A DNA stretch of 64,000 nt from JABFSA01 sp963827515 (GCA_963827515.1 CAWHBF010000021.1:1-64000), one strand, 5' to 3'; shown: positions 9,791-17,514, counted from the first letter of the stretch. Program-made: numbers and translations. Notes: generated from the sequence alone by a model not told the origin.

Positions 9791-9832
9791 CTCCGCCACC
9801 CGCCGCCTTAACTTGGCAGTTCCCGAAACGCG

Positions 9833-9861
9833 TTGACATCGAAAAGGCTGAGTCCTAGACT
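9833..9861 (+). promoter_or_regulatory. Near-consensus promoter, probably giving a leaderless mRNA
   Basis: TTGACA (9833-9838), a 17-bp spacer and TAGACT (9856-9861). The DUF6152 ATG lies only 7 bases (all C) after the -10 box, so transcription would start at or one base before the start codon. There is no ribosome binding site. Confidence 0.7.
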
Positions 9862-9868
9862 CCCCCCC

Positions 9869-10339
9869 ATGCGACAACACCTCACAATAAGATCACTTTG
9901 GCTCGTCGTCTGTTTGCTTTCGGTGTCTGTTTCGGGTTGGGCTCATCACGGTGCGGCCCTCTCCTTCGACACGACGCATATGTGGACGACCTGGGGCACG
10001 GTTGAAGAATTCAACTATATCAACCCGCATCCCGCGATGAAGTTCGCCCGGACCGATAAGAACGGCAACACCGAACACTGGGCGGGCGAGATGGCGAACA
10101 ATGTGGGCCAACTCGCGCGCCTGGGCTGGACCAAGAGTCGCAGCGTGGCGGCCCTGAAGCCGGGAACCCGAGTGAAGCTCTATCTGGCCACGGCGGTGAC
10201 CGGAGGATTCACAGCCTACGTGCAGTTGGTTGAGAGCGAGACGGGCGAACTCCTCGTCAGCGCGAGAGAGGAAACCATCCCCGCCGTCGATATGGACGGC
10301 GTTCCAGGCGGCTACCAACCCAAGCCCCAGGACAAGTAA
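9869..10339 (+). CDS. DUF6152 family secreted protein (copy 4)
   Basis: 156 residues. Signal peptide to '..SVSGWA', mature start 'HHGAALSFDTTHMWTTWG', then 'EFNYINPHPAMKFARTDKNG', 'AGEMANNVGQLARLGW' and 'LKPGTRVKLYLATAVTGGF'. The Asn-Pro-His motif is intact. The frame is open upstream, but the ATG at 9869 begins the leader and sits directly on the promoter. It is 14 bp from a GIW-motif gene and forms a three-gene unit with it and a dihaem cytochrome. Confidence 0.9.
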   Translation: MRQHLTIRSLWLVVCLLSVSVSGWAHHGAALSFDTTHMWTTWGTVEEFNYINPHPAMKFARTDKNGNTEHWAGEMANNVGQLARLGWTKSRSVAALKPGTRVKLYLATAVTGGFTAYVQLVESETGELLVSAREETIPAVDMDGVPGGYQPKPQDK

Positions 10340-10353
10340 TGAGGGAATGAGCC

Positions 10354-11316
10354 ATGACAAACAACAGCGGTGTGGGGCGAGTCTCCAGGCACGTCCTCAG
10401 GGTGCTAGCTCTTACTGTCGTTCCCGCGTTCTTGCTGGCTCAGGGCCCGCCGGCGCAGGACTCAACGAACGCGGGTCGCCAGGAGACGTCAGGATCTTCG
10501 GACAGAGACACTCGCCCGTACAACAAGCGTGACTTCAGTGGGCTGTGGGCGCGCAACCCGTCTGCCTTCAAGCAGTCCCCCTGCCCGGAGTGCAGCGACA
10601 GGGCAGTTTCGTACGGCTTCCTCGGCGATGTTCCACCCCGGACGCCGGAGGGAGAAAAGAAGTTCCAGATGAACACGCCCACGAAGGGCTATGTTCCGGG
10701 AAGCAAACAGGCTGCAGAGAACATGCATCTCGACGTCGGTTTGCGCCGGGCAGTCGCGGCGCCGCTGTCCAACGATCCGGAGCAGCGGTGCGAGCCGCTG
10801 GGATTGATGCGCCTCGTGACGTTTTCGGGGGGCAACCCGCCCATGCAGATCGTCCAGACGAACGAGGTCATCGTGCAGGAATTCGAATGGTTCTGGGATC
10901 ATCGCCAAATCTGGATGGACGGAAGAGCGCTGCCCAACGTGGACGACTACTTGCTGCGCTTCAACGGGTACTCCGTGGGCAAGTGGGAAGGCGACACGCT
11001 GGTGGTCACCACGGTGGGTCTTGACGACCGTCAATGGGTGGACGCGTTCGGGTATCCGATCAGCGAGAAAGCGGTGCTGGAGGAGCGCTACTCGCGCCCG
11101 AGTCGCAATCGGTTGCGCCTGGACCTGACCCTGACCGATCCAGCGATATACACCCGCCCATGGCACTCCAGCACCAAGGTCTGGGGTTTGATCCCGAAAG
11201 AAGCCATGTCGATCGGCGGGTGGTCTGGCCTTCTGGAAGACCGCTGCGTTCCCACGGACAACTCCTACTTCCGCTCGTTCGAACCCGACATGCGCGCCAC
11301 ACCGAAGGAGAAGTAG
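10354..11316 (+). CDS. 'GIW/GLW' family secreted protein (paralogue 4, intact)
   Basis: 320 residues and the only paralogue in an unbroken frame apart from the one at 15 kb. Signal peptide to 'FLLAQ'; 'KRDFSGLWARNPSAF' replaces the usual GIW phrase; a CxxC pair ('SPCPECSD') is unusual; then 'CEPLGLMRLV', 'MQIVQTNEVIVQEFEWFWDH', 'GYSVGKWEGDTLVVTTVGL', 'AVLEERYSRPSRNRLRLD', 'DPAIYTRPWHSS' and 'LLEDRCVPTDN'. The family motif WEGDTLVV is at about residues 210-217. GAGGGA is about 9 bases before the ATG. Its stop overlaps the next start (TAGTG). Confidence 0.85.
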   Translation: MTNNSGVGRVSRHVLRVLALTVVPAFLLAQGPPAQDSTNAGRQETSGSSDRDTRPYNKRDFSGLWARNPSAFKQSPCPECSDRAVSYGFLGDVPPRTPEGEKKFQMNTPTKGYVPGSKQAAENMHLDVGLRRAVAAPLSNDPEQRCEPLGLMRLVTFSGGNPPMQIVQTNEVIVQEFEWFWDHRQIWMDGRALPNVDDYLLRFNGYSVGKWEGDTLVVTTVGLDDRQWVDAFGYPISEKAVLEERYSRPSRNRLRLDLTLTDPAIYTRPWHSSTKVWGLIPKEAMSIGGWSGLLEDRCVPTDNSYFRSFEPDMRATPKEK

Positions 11317-12455
11317 TGCGGGCGAGAACGTTTTTTCTCCAAACGGCGCTCTTGTCCCTCATCGCGCCTTTGGCAGCCGCCGCTCAGACCACGCAACCGG
11401 AAGGGCCGGTCATGGTCGAAGATGTCTTCAAGAACGTCCAGGTGTTGAAAGGAATTCCTGTCGGTGAATTCATGGACACGATGGGATTCGTGTCGGCCGC
11501 GCTCGGCTTGAACTGCACCGCCTGCCATGTGGCCGAAAGCCTTCAGGACTGGTCCAGATTCGCGGACGATGTTCCGCGCAAACAGATGGCGCGCGCCATG
11601 ATGGTCATGGTGAACGGGATCAACCGGAACAACTTCGGGGGGCGGCGGGTCCTGACCTGCTGGTCATGTCATCGAGGAGTTCAGGTCCCTGAAGTGACTC
11701 CCAGCCTGGCGGTGCAGTACACCGTGGCCGAGGAAGATCCGAACGCCATGGAGATCGTCCCGTCTGGCCCACAGGAGCCAACCGCCACCCAGATCCTCGA
11801 CAAGTACATCCAGGCTGTCGGCACGCCCCAGGCGCTCGCGCGCCTCACGAGCTTTCTCGCAAAAGGCACACTTGAGGGTTTTGACACGTATCAGACGAAG
11901 GTTCCGTTCGAGATGTATGCAAAGGCGCCGAATCAGCGAACGGTGATCTGGCACAAGCAGATCGGCGACACGACTGTCGTGTTCGACGGGCGCGCGGGAT
12001 GGGTGGCCAACGTGAACCTGCCGGTTCGACTGTTGCCGATGGCTCCCGGCGCCGAATTGGACGGTGGACAATTCGATGCGGCTCTTGCCTTCCCCGGCAA
12101 TGTAAAGACGGCTCTCAGCGACTGGAGAGTTGGATTCCCGCCAACAACGATCGACGACAAGCTCGTCAACATTGTCCAGGGGACGGGCGTAGGCAAGACG
12201 CGGTTCAAACTGTACTTCGAAGATGAGACCGGATTGCTTGCACGGCAAGTGCGGTATGCAGGCACGCCAATCGGAATGGTTCCCACGCAGGTGGATTATT
12301 CGGACTATCGTGACGTGGCCGGAGTGAAGCTGCCGCACAAGATCGTGATCACGTGGACCGATGGGCGATCGAGCATCGAGCTGAATGAGATTCAGCCGAA
12401 CGTGGCGATCGATCCGGCGAGATTCGCGAGGCCGGCTCCCGCGGTGGTGAAATAA
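11316..12455 (+). CDS. Dihaem c-type cytochrome, reaction-centre cytochrome-subunit-like
   Basis: 379 residues from a GTG that shares its G with the preceding stop. Signal peptide to about residue 23. Two haem motifs follow, CTACH (67-71) and CWSCH (115-119), with the Met-rich helix 'MARAMMVMVNGIN' between them; this is the pattern of the photosynthetic reaction-centre cytochrome family (CytoC_RC) widespread in Acidobacteriota. From about residue 155 comes a second domain ('ATQILDKYIQAVGTPQALA', 'TVVFDGRAGWVANV', 'YRDVAGVKLPHKIVITWTDG') resembling lipoprotein-carrier-type beta folds. Likely periplasmic electron carrier. Translational coupling ties it to the GIW and DUF6152 genes. Confidence 0.88.
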   Translation: MRARTFFLQTALLSLIAPLAAAAQTTQPEGPVMVEDVFKNVQVLKGIPVGEFMDTMGFVSAALGLNCTACHVAESLQDWSRFADDVPRKQMARAMMVMVNGINRNNFGGRRVLTCWSCHRGVQVPEVTPSLAVQYTVAEEDPNAMEIVPSGPQEPTATQILDKYIQAVGTPQALARLTSFLAKGTLEGFDTYQTKVPFEMYAKAPNQRTVIWHKQIGDTTVVFDGRAGWVANVNLPVRLLPMAPGAELDGGQFDAALAFPGNVKTALSDWRVGFPPTTIDDKLVNIVQGTGVGKTRFKLYFEDETGLLARQVRYAGTPIGMVPTQVDYSDYRDVAGVKLPHKIVITWTDGRSSIELNEIQPNVAIDPARFARPAPAVVK

Positions 12456-12505
12456 GCTGCTTCGTAATCAGCAGGTCGATGGTTCGAGTCCATTCGCCGG
12501 CTCCA
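12456..12505 (+). tRNA. tRNA-Thr(CGT) 3' part, truncated (attachment-site-like)
   Basis: Reads through an anticodon loop TTCGTAA, variable region, a full T-arm (GGTTCGAGTCC) and the acceptor 3' strand ending CGCCGGCTCCA. The whole 5' half (acceptor 5' strand and D-arm) is missing; the upstream base is the last base of the cytochrome stop codon. Its core is repeated directly at 29834. A functional tRNA cannot be made from this; it looks like an att site. Confidence 0.75.
12469..12496 (+). repeat. 28-bp direct repeat, left copy (att-like)
   Basis: Identical over 28 bp to 29834-29861 in the same orientation, starting CAGCAGGTCGATGG and ending GTCCATTCG. It covers the anticodon-stem 3' side through the T-arm of tRNA-Thr. 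The distance between copies is 17,365 bp. Confidence 0.75.
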
Positions 12506-12712
12506 AAAATTTCAGGGTCCATTCTGCAGTTATTGCGGTCGCGGCATTCGACTTCGGAGACGTGACACCCTAACTGACACGCGCAGCGCTCAATTTTCGT
12601 CTCCGCATAGGGCAAAAGATCGAGCATTGCTCCCGTAGCAGTGGAGGTAAGCGCGAAAGCCAAGAATCCACCCTATAGCGACCCTGGCGTCGTACGCCGT
12701 ACACTAGCGATC

Positions 12713-13093
12713 GTGAACCTCCGGGTCGCTCGCGTCTGCCTCGATTGCGACGAAGTGCATGACGCACAGACGTGTCCGATCTGTGCGTCAGAGTCGTTCG
12801 CCTACGTCACGCGATGGGTACCCGTGCCGGAACGGCGAAACCGGTCTCGACCAGCGAGGTCGGAAGACGCGGAGACGTACGACCAACTCGTCAATCCGCA
12901 ACCGGCACGCTCGCTCGCGTCCAAGGTTGCGACGGGTGCCATCGGTCTCGCCACCCTTGGAGCCGCTGGCTGGCTCTGGCAACGAATTGCTACTCCTGAT
13001 AAAGCGCCTGGGGATCACGCGCCATCTAGCTCCAAGAGCCCTGGCGAGGAACCACGGCAGCCTGCCAAGCACCGCGCCGGTGCCGTCGATTGA
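12713..13093 (+). CDS. Small zinc-ribbon protein with a C-terminal hydrophobic helix
   Basis: 126 residues from a GTG. Two CxxC pairs near the N-terminus ('CLDCDEVHDAQTCPICAS') form a likely zinc ribbon, followed by 'FAYVTRWVPVPERR' and a later single membrane helix ('KVATGAIGLATLGAAGWLW'). A -10-like TACACT (12700-12705) lies 7 bases before the GTG with no Shine-Dalgarno, so this mRNA may be leaderless too, though the -35 is weak. Function unknown; the type is frequent in Vicinamibacteria. Confidence 0.65.
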   Translation: MNLRVARVCLDCDEVHDAQTCPICASESFAYVTRWVPVPERRNRSRPARSEDAETYDQLVNPQPARSLASKVATGAIGLATLGAAGWLWQRIATPDKAPGDHAPSSSKSPGEEPRQPAKHRAGAVD

Positions 13094-13327
13094 AGGTCGA
13101 GATGGCCGGCGCGACGCCCGCCGAGCGGATGGGCGTTGATCGGAGCTACCTGGCGGAGGTGAGACGGGAAGAGAACTGGTGGCCCAAACCTTCGAACTTG
13201 AGTTGCACCAGCTTCTGAGGTTTTCAACCAAGGCGCGATAAGCTGCCTCTCCCTCGTTTCGCCGAGCGGGCAGGCTCTGCAATCAATTGCACCGTTGTTT
13301 GTTAAATTCCGGTAGAACCGCGACTAG
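13094..13327. other. Gap with a possible HTH-like fragment
   Basis: A short plus-strand frame from 13101 reads 'PAERMGVDRSYLAEVRREEN', similar to the recognition helix region of XRE-type repressors ('xGVDRSYLxxVExG'), then stops at about 13218. No complete gene. Otherwise nothing seen. Confidence 0.25.
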
Positions 13328-13688
13328 TCAGGCGGCGGGTTGCTCATAGAGGTGTTTCTGAAAGCCCGCAAACACCTGTCCGATCTCCTCTGGCCCGCCA
13401 AGATCGGCCACGGCATCGGCGATGGAGTCGTGATACTTCAGTTTTTAACAAGGGCGAGAGCTTCTCTGGGTCTAACTCCTCTACGCCAACGCGGACGCAG
13501 CAGAAACTCAAGAAACGCCCCTTTCCGAGATGGAAATGGGTGTGTCGCTTTTCGGCTCCGAGCAGCTCCCCGGACGTAGCGTGGTAGACACTGACGAACC
13601 CAAAGGACTCCAGCAGCGCCTCCAGGTCCTCCCACCGCCTTCCGCTTGAACATTTGTTTGAATTGAAATCTCCGGCCTGTTGCATCAC
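13328..13688 (-). CDS. Small hypothetical protein, frameshifted
   Basis: The first part reads 'SSGRRWEDLEALLESFGFVS', 'VYHATSGELLGAEKRHTHF' and 'VEELDPEKLSPLLK'. Removing one A from a run of five near 13445 continues it as 'LKYHDSIADAVADLGGPEEI' and 'GQVFAGFQKHLYEQPAA' to the TGA at 13328. The opening resembles the start of HicA-like toxins (W-x-DLEAxLxSFGF), but the chain is longer and the HicA catalytic histidine is not placed with certainty. No clear antitoxin next to it. Confidence 0.4.
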
Positions 13689-13759
13689 ACCCTCGTGACG
13701 ATCTTGCTGACAGGACGGGACATCACGGGCTAAGCTACCTGCCGTTCGAAGATTGTCCT

Positions 13760-14497
13760 ATGAGTGACGTCATTGAAGTCGAAGCGCTGGCACGCAAAGT
13801 AGGCGGGCTCGACGACATCAGAAAAGCCGTTCAAGATGCCCTCAAGCGCGATCGTGCGTCAGCCACGCCCAGGACGGGTGAAATCGGCAAAGGCGGAGGC
13901 GATCACGGGGTGCGCCCGAAGCGTCATCTCTTTGCCTTGGTGCTTGCGCAGCCCAGCGACGATTACGCGAAAAAGAACGTCTTCGACAAGGAAGCGTTCT
14001 TCAACGTCCAATCTGGCGAGAACATGGACGTCATCTTTCCTGGGTTCACCTCGGAACGACTGGAGTCGTTCGATGATGCGCTCTTCGGCCAGGTACTGGA
14101 GTGGTTGAGAGAACGCTTCCCGGATTTCCAATACCGCGGTCTGACCACCGTCGTCGTCTTTGCCTCGAACAGGCGTGACAAGGCTGACGTCGAGCCGATC
14201 GACGAGTCGGCGGTCCTGTTTTTCGATCTTGAAATGATGCAGGAAGAGAAGTTTGTCGACGGGCCCCAGCCGTTCTTTGTGCGGCTGTTCGACTTTGCTC
14301 GCAAATATCCTGGCGACGATGCATTGTGGGAATTTCGTAACGACCTGAACGAGTCGACCATCTTCAAAGCGGTCACCGAAGAAGTGTTCAAGGCGATTTC
14401 AGAAGGCATTGTTTCGTCGGTGACTTATCCGGTCACCGCGATCCGCCGGTGTCTGGCCATCAGAAAACACACGAAGATTCATCGGGGCAGCAGTTAG
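13760..14497 (+). CDS. Unrecognised cytosolic protein, 245 residues
   Basis: Intact frame with no signal peptide or membrane segment. Landmarks: 'VRPKRHLFALVLAQPSDDYA', 'NVFDKEAFFNVQSGENMDVI', 'FPDFQYRGLTTVVVFASN', 'PIDESAVLFFDLEMMQEEKF' and 'ARKYPGDDALWEFRNDLNES'. The alternating acidic and aromatic pattern suggests an alpha/beta fold. I do not know the family. It stands alone, on the plus strand, between the tRNA fragment and an rRNA-like relic, which is a typical position for an accessory gene of an integrated element. Confidence 0.7.
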   Translation: MSDVIEVEALARKVGGLDDIRKAVQDALKRDRASATPRTGEIGKGGGDHGVRPKRHLFALVLAQPSDDYAKKNVFDKEAFFNVQSGENMDVIFPGFTSERLESFDDALFGQVLEWLRERFPDFQYRGLTTVVVFASNRRDKADVEPIDESAVLFFDLEMMQEEKFVDGPQPFFVRLFDFARKYPGDDALWEFRNDLNESTIFKAVTEEVFKAISEGIVSSVTYPVTAIRRCLAIRKHTKIHRGSS

Positions 14498-14500
14498 GGT

Positions 14501-14575
14501 CAAAGGTCGGTGTAGGCACACCAAGCGCGGCTGAGGTGTACTAATCGTACCTCTAACTGGCGATTTGGGCGTTCC
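14501..14575 (+). other. Sequence resembling the 3' end of 23S rRNA (relic)
   Basis: Contains 'GAGGTGTACTAATCG' (14534-14548) preceded by 'GTCGGTGTAGGCACACCAAG'. GTACTAATCG close to the end of a 23S gene is one of the most constant rRNA strings. Only about 70 bp match by eye and no full rRNA gene is present. Confidence 0.35.
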
Positions 14576-14649
14576 TAGTGGCCTTGAGGGAGTCAGATCT
14601 AGCGCCGAATCGCACCATCGATCGCCGCTGGACTGTGCCCATGACGCTC

Positions 14650-14741
14650 CTGCTCCTTCACGGGCCTCCAAGGTGGACGCCTGGATCGTGGCGCAGAGCG
14701 TCGCGCGGGCAGGAATGCCCGTCGTCACGCCAGGTACCTAG
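14650..14741 (+). pseudogene. PIN-domain toxin fragment
   Basis: Plus strand reads 'SRASKVDAWIVAQSVARAGM' then 'PVVTPGT' and a stop. 'DAWIVAQSLARGxPVVT' is the helix-strand ahead of the last acidic residue in VapC toxins. The rest of the domain and any antitoxin are missing. Confidence 0.4.
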
Positions 14742-14842
14742 GTCGTCCGCCCCTCCGTCGGGACGATACTCGTATCCACCTGGCCGGCGACGGGCACGGC
14801 GCCGCCCACCGCGAACGCCAGCGCCAACAGCCCGCGTGTCAT
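14738..14842 (-). pseudogene. Truncated start of a secreted protein
   Basis: A 34-codon frame beginning 'MTRGLLALAFAVGGAVPVAG' has a clean signal peptide and then stops after 'VDTSIVPTEGRTT'. It probably marks the 5' end of a gene cut by rearrangement, because the opposite strand carries the PIN fragment right behind it. Weak evidence. Confidence 0.25.
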
Positions 14843-14980
14843 TTCGCGACCCCGCAGGCTGGCCCGACGGACCGTTCCACAGGCGCGCCCAGGCGTCACA
14901 AATCCCGCGTCCACCCGAATCCGACGAGGCGACATGCGCCTGTGGGCGCGCCGAAATAGCTCGCGATAGACACCGCCCTA

Positions 14981-15832
14981 TCAAACCAATCTGGTTCGTC
15001 CTTGCTTAGCGAGGGAGCCGCAGAGTGGCGGGCTCACTTTATCGGGGCGCGATGAGATGGCGTTGTTCTCGTTGCAGATGAATTCAGTCAGTTCGGTGTC
15101 CGGTAGGTATCGGAACGATTGTGTCACCACCCACGGTTTCGTGTACGCCTGCGGGTCGTCGATTGTGATGTGAATCTGCATACGCCCGAATTCGGTTCGA
15201 TGGAATCGCTCGATGACATGCAAGGCAGTGGTGGTCGGTTTGCCAGATTGATCGAGCCAAGCTTTCCCGTTGAAGCCCTTCGTATCCACCACGAGCACGT
15301 TGCCGTCCCACCTTCCGGTCGAGTAACCCATCCATGTCGCATCGATGGTGTCGAGTGGAGCCAGCTCTCTCCCATCCATGAAGATATGTCTCCAGACTCC
15401 CATGGCCTCGTACAACACTACGAAGTAACCCGGAGCTTGAATGATTTGCCACGCGAGAGGAGCGGCGGCCGTCCTCGGAACCCCCGCCGGTAAGCAATTC
15501 GCAGGAGGATCCTCCCTGTAATGCAAACCTGTGCGACGCTCTTCGAAGATGGCTTTCGCCCACGGTTGAAAGGGGACGTTTTCTGTTTTGAGGTCTGCGG
15601 CAATATCAGCCACGTATCTTCCATCTACCGACTGCCAAATACCCGACAAGTCAGGCACCCCGTTCGGTAATCGCGGAGCCGCAGCCGAAAGATTCGGTTT
15701 GCCGTCTGGCGTGCGCGGAATTCCGCTGGGAGGCACATCTGCCCATTGCGCATGAGTTACGGCCACCGTCCCAAGGAGGATCGCCACTAATGTGACGCTG
15801 CGAAGCGAAGTTGTCGATACCGGATCCATCAT
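14981..15832 (-). CDS. 'GIW' family secreted protein (paralogue 5)
   Basis: 283 residues. Signal peptide to 'VTHAQ'; 'IPRTPDGKPNLSAAAPRLPN' and 'GVPDLSGIWQSVDGRYV'; 'NVPFQPWAKAIFEERRTG'; 'WQIIQAPGYFVVLYEAMGVW'; 'YSTGRWDGNVLVVDTKGFNG' (Asp-Gly-Asn replaces Glu-Gly-Asp); 'ALHVIERFHRTEFGRMQ'; 'DPQAYTKPWVV'; 'TELTEFICNENN'. Close in plan to paralogue 1. The last 25 residues after 'FICNENN' look out of frame ('SRPDKVSPPLCGSL'), so the natural end is probably different. It has no DUF6152 partner here. Confidence 0.8.
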   Translation of the reverse strand: MMDPVSTTSLRSVTLVAILLGTVAVTHAQWADVPPSGIPRTPDGKPNLSAAAPRLPNGVPDLSGIWQSVDGRYVADIAADLKTENVPFQPWAKAIFEERRTGLHYREDPPANCLPAGVPRTAAAPLAWQIIQAPGYFVVLYEAMGVWRHIFMDGRELAPLDTIDATWMGYSTGRWDGNVLVVDTKGFNGKAWLDQSGKPTTTALHVIERFHRTEFGRMQIHITIDDPQAYTKPWVVTQSFRYLPDTELTEFICNENNAISSRPDKVSPPLCGSLAKQGRTRLV

Positions 15833-15922
15833 GGAGAGTCCCTCACGATCTCAACACTAATCCGAACGCTGGGTTGTTTCAATTGACGACCTGAGAGATG
15901 GGATGCGGCACATGCGGCCACG

Positions 15923-16501
15923 CTAGATGTCGCCAGAGACGAGCCTCGCCACGATCACACCGCTGCCGTAGGCAGCGACGGCCACCGCTGCGCCGAGAAG
16001 GAGCATTTCAAGACCCGCCGCCCACCAACGCCCAATCGTGACGAACCCACGCAGTGCCCCGACGGTGAACAGCATCACAAACGTCAGGACGACCGACCAC
16101 GCGAATCCATGCTCCGGGAGACCATACACGAACGGTGCGAGTGGGACAGCACCAGCGGCGACGAAGGACAGGAAAGTCGCGAAGCCGTGTCGCGCCGGCC
16201 TTGCCTCCTCTTCGGGCTTGTTCTGCGCCTCCAATGCGCTCTCATGAGCGCGGATGCTCAAGTAGTTGCCGACTCCCATCGACAGACCATCGGCCACCAG
16301 GTTGGCCGCACCAATGATGAGCATCGCGCGCGCCGAGAGACCGCCGCCGACAACGCCGGCGACAACCGCGAAGGTTGTAATCAGGCCGTCGTTCGCCCCG
16401 TACACCACATCTCGAATGTAGTGCCGTGCGATCGCGAGCGCACCGGTGGGGTCCTGATGCATTGACGGGCGTATCGAATTCCGACGGAGAGTATTCAACA
16501 T
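15923..16501 (-). CDS. VIT/CCC1 family transporter-like membrane protein
   Basis: About 192 residues with five hydrophobic segments. The start 'ARHYIRDVVYGANDGLITTF' and 'AVVAGVVGG' is the signature of VIT1/CCC1 iron or manganese transporters; 'IIGAANLVADGLSMGVGNYL' is the second helix. The cytoplasmic loop ('SALEAQNKPEEEARPARHG') is short and acidic, where VIT proteins have their metal-binding helices. The ATG at 16501 is preferred because GGAG lies about 7 bases upstream; an in-frame ATG at 16528 has none. 40 bp downstream of the next gene, same strand. Confidence 0.8.
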   Translation of the reverse strand: MLNTLRRNSIRPSMHQDPTGALAIARHYIRDVVYGANDGLITTFAVVAGVVGGGLSARAMLIIGAANLVADGLSMGVGNYLSIRAHESALEAQNKPEEEARPARHGFATFLSFVAAGAVPLAPFVYGLPEHGFAWSVVLTFVMLFTVGALRGFVTIGRWWAAGLEMLLLGAAVAVAAYGSGVIVARLVSGDI

Positions 16502-16540
16502 TCGTAAGCTCCCAACGCCATGACTCATGGCGTGATCGAA

Positions 16541-17245
16541 TCAAGCACGCGCCACTCGACGTTCGGCGTCGCGCTTGACCGGGCCAAACGATGCCCACCG
16601 AATCAACCGGATGCCAGGCGAGAACAATGCCCAATACCAGCGGAACTTCGTTCGGGCCTGAGGATCGGTCGCTCGTGCACGCGTTTCGGTGCGAAGGATG
16701 GACTCCGTCGCACTGACCGAATCGACGCGGAGTGTCCAGACGATTTTCACGTAGTCAGATTCAGAGAACGCCGCGAACTGATCCGGTGGCAACGAGCGGA
16801 ACGTGACGTTCGCCTCCCATGGTTTGGTCACGGCGCCTACAACGATCTCGCGTTCCGGGACATCTGCCAGCACTCCCCAACCCAGCGACTGCATTTCTGC
16901 CATGAGCCCGCGTGGCCGGAGCCGGTCGACAGGCGTCGCGCCGAGGAGCAACTCGCGCGCCCTTATGATGACTCGGACGACGGCAGACTCTTGCAGGTCC
17001 ATGTTGCATGCAGCGGCAAGCGTAACAGCCGCAGGGGCGTTGACGCGAACGCGATGGCGCTCGACAACGTCGTACACCGGCATGAACTGGTCGAGCAGGC
17101 GGTCGCGTTCCTCGAAGGTCGGTGGCTCTGCCTGGCCGTAGCGATGCCACGTCCTGGCGGCGTACGCACCGTAAGTAGCCGCGGCGACTCCGACGCCGAG
17201 AGAAAGCCATCTCGCCGCCGAACGGATACTCGTTTGTGCGCTCAT
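16541..17245 (-). CDS. Conserved hypothetical protein, SRPBCC-like
   Basis: 234 residues. An N-terminal membrane anchor ('RWLSLGVGVAAATYGAYAA') is followed by 'FMPVYDVVERHRVRVNAPAA', 'VVRVIIRARELLLG', 'MAEMQSLGWGVLADVPEREI', 'VGAVTKPWEANVTFRSLPPD' and 'VKIVWTLRVDSV'. The layout of strand, helix and long C-terminal helix fits polyketide-cyclase-like (SRPBCC) proteins of unknown ligand. The ATG at 17245 has GGGGAG 9 bases upstream. It shares its intergenic region with the tandem universal stress gene, and a sigma-54-like element faces it. Confidence 0.65.
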   Translation of the reverse strand: MSAQTSIRSAARWLSLGVGVAAATYGAYAARTWHRYGQAEPPTFEERDRLLDQFMPVYDVVERHRVRVNAPAAVTLAAACNMDLQESAVVRVIIRARELLLGATPVDRLRPRGLMAEMQSLGWGVLADVPEREIVVGAVTKPWEANVTFRSLPPDQFAAFSESDYVKIVWTLRVDSVSATESILRTETRARATDPQARTKFRWYWALFSPGIRLIRWASFGPVKRDAERRVARA

Positions 17246-17313
17246 AGGGAGCACTCCCCTTCGTCATGACGTGCCTCGGTTGCATTGAAGTGGCGCGCCT
17301 GTCGCCCTCCTGA

Positions 17314-17331
17314 GGGCAACAGGTATGCCGG
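17314..17331 (-). promoter_or_regulatory. Sigma-54-like -24/-12 element for the 17245 gene
   Basis: Minus strand CCGGCATACCTGTTGCCC: GG (17329-17328), ten bases, GC (17317-17316), with a perfect TTGC. Three mismatches to the -24 consensus. About 70 bp upstream of the ATG. Confidence 0.4.
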
Positions 17332-17371
17332 GGCTGATTTCGTTGATTTGCTAAGGGTTTTGCGCGGGAGC

Positions 17372-17389
17372 CTGGGCACTTTTCCCCGT
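17372..17389. promoter_or_regulatory. Degenerate GGGG-N6-CCCC dyad, shared upstream site
   Basis: CTGGGCACTTTTCCCCGT; 11 of 18 bases agree with the perfect dyad at 18527. It is followed 4 bp later by the 14-mer GCGAACTCGTCCGC (17394-17407), which recurs identically at 18549-18562 in the same relative place. It lies between two divergent genes. Confidence 0.45.
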
Positions 17390-17467
17390 TCATGCGAACT
17401 CGTCCGCACCAACAGCCAGTTCGCCCCCTGTACGCCCAGAGAATACGGGATATCACCCGCCCTCAGT

Positions 17468-17484
17468 TGGGCACATGCGTTGCA
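17468..17484 (+). promoter_or_regulatory. Sigma-54-like -24/-12 element for the tandem Usp gene
   Basis: TGGGCACATGCGTTGCA: GG (17470-17471), ten bases, GC (17482-17483), TTGCA intact; two mismatches in the -24 part. The predicted transcription start near 17495 leaves a 20-nt leader holding the GGAGG. Confidence 0.5.
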
Positions 17485-17514
17485 CTGAGACTTCCCATCG
17501 ACCCGGAGGTTGCC

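Noticed and set aside
12456..12505. A functional tRNA-Thr gene
   Set aside because: No acceptor 5' strand or D-arm; the preceding base belongs to a stop codon.
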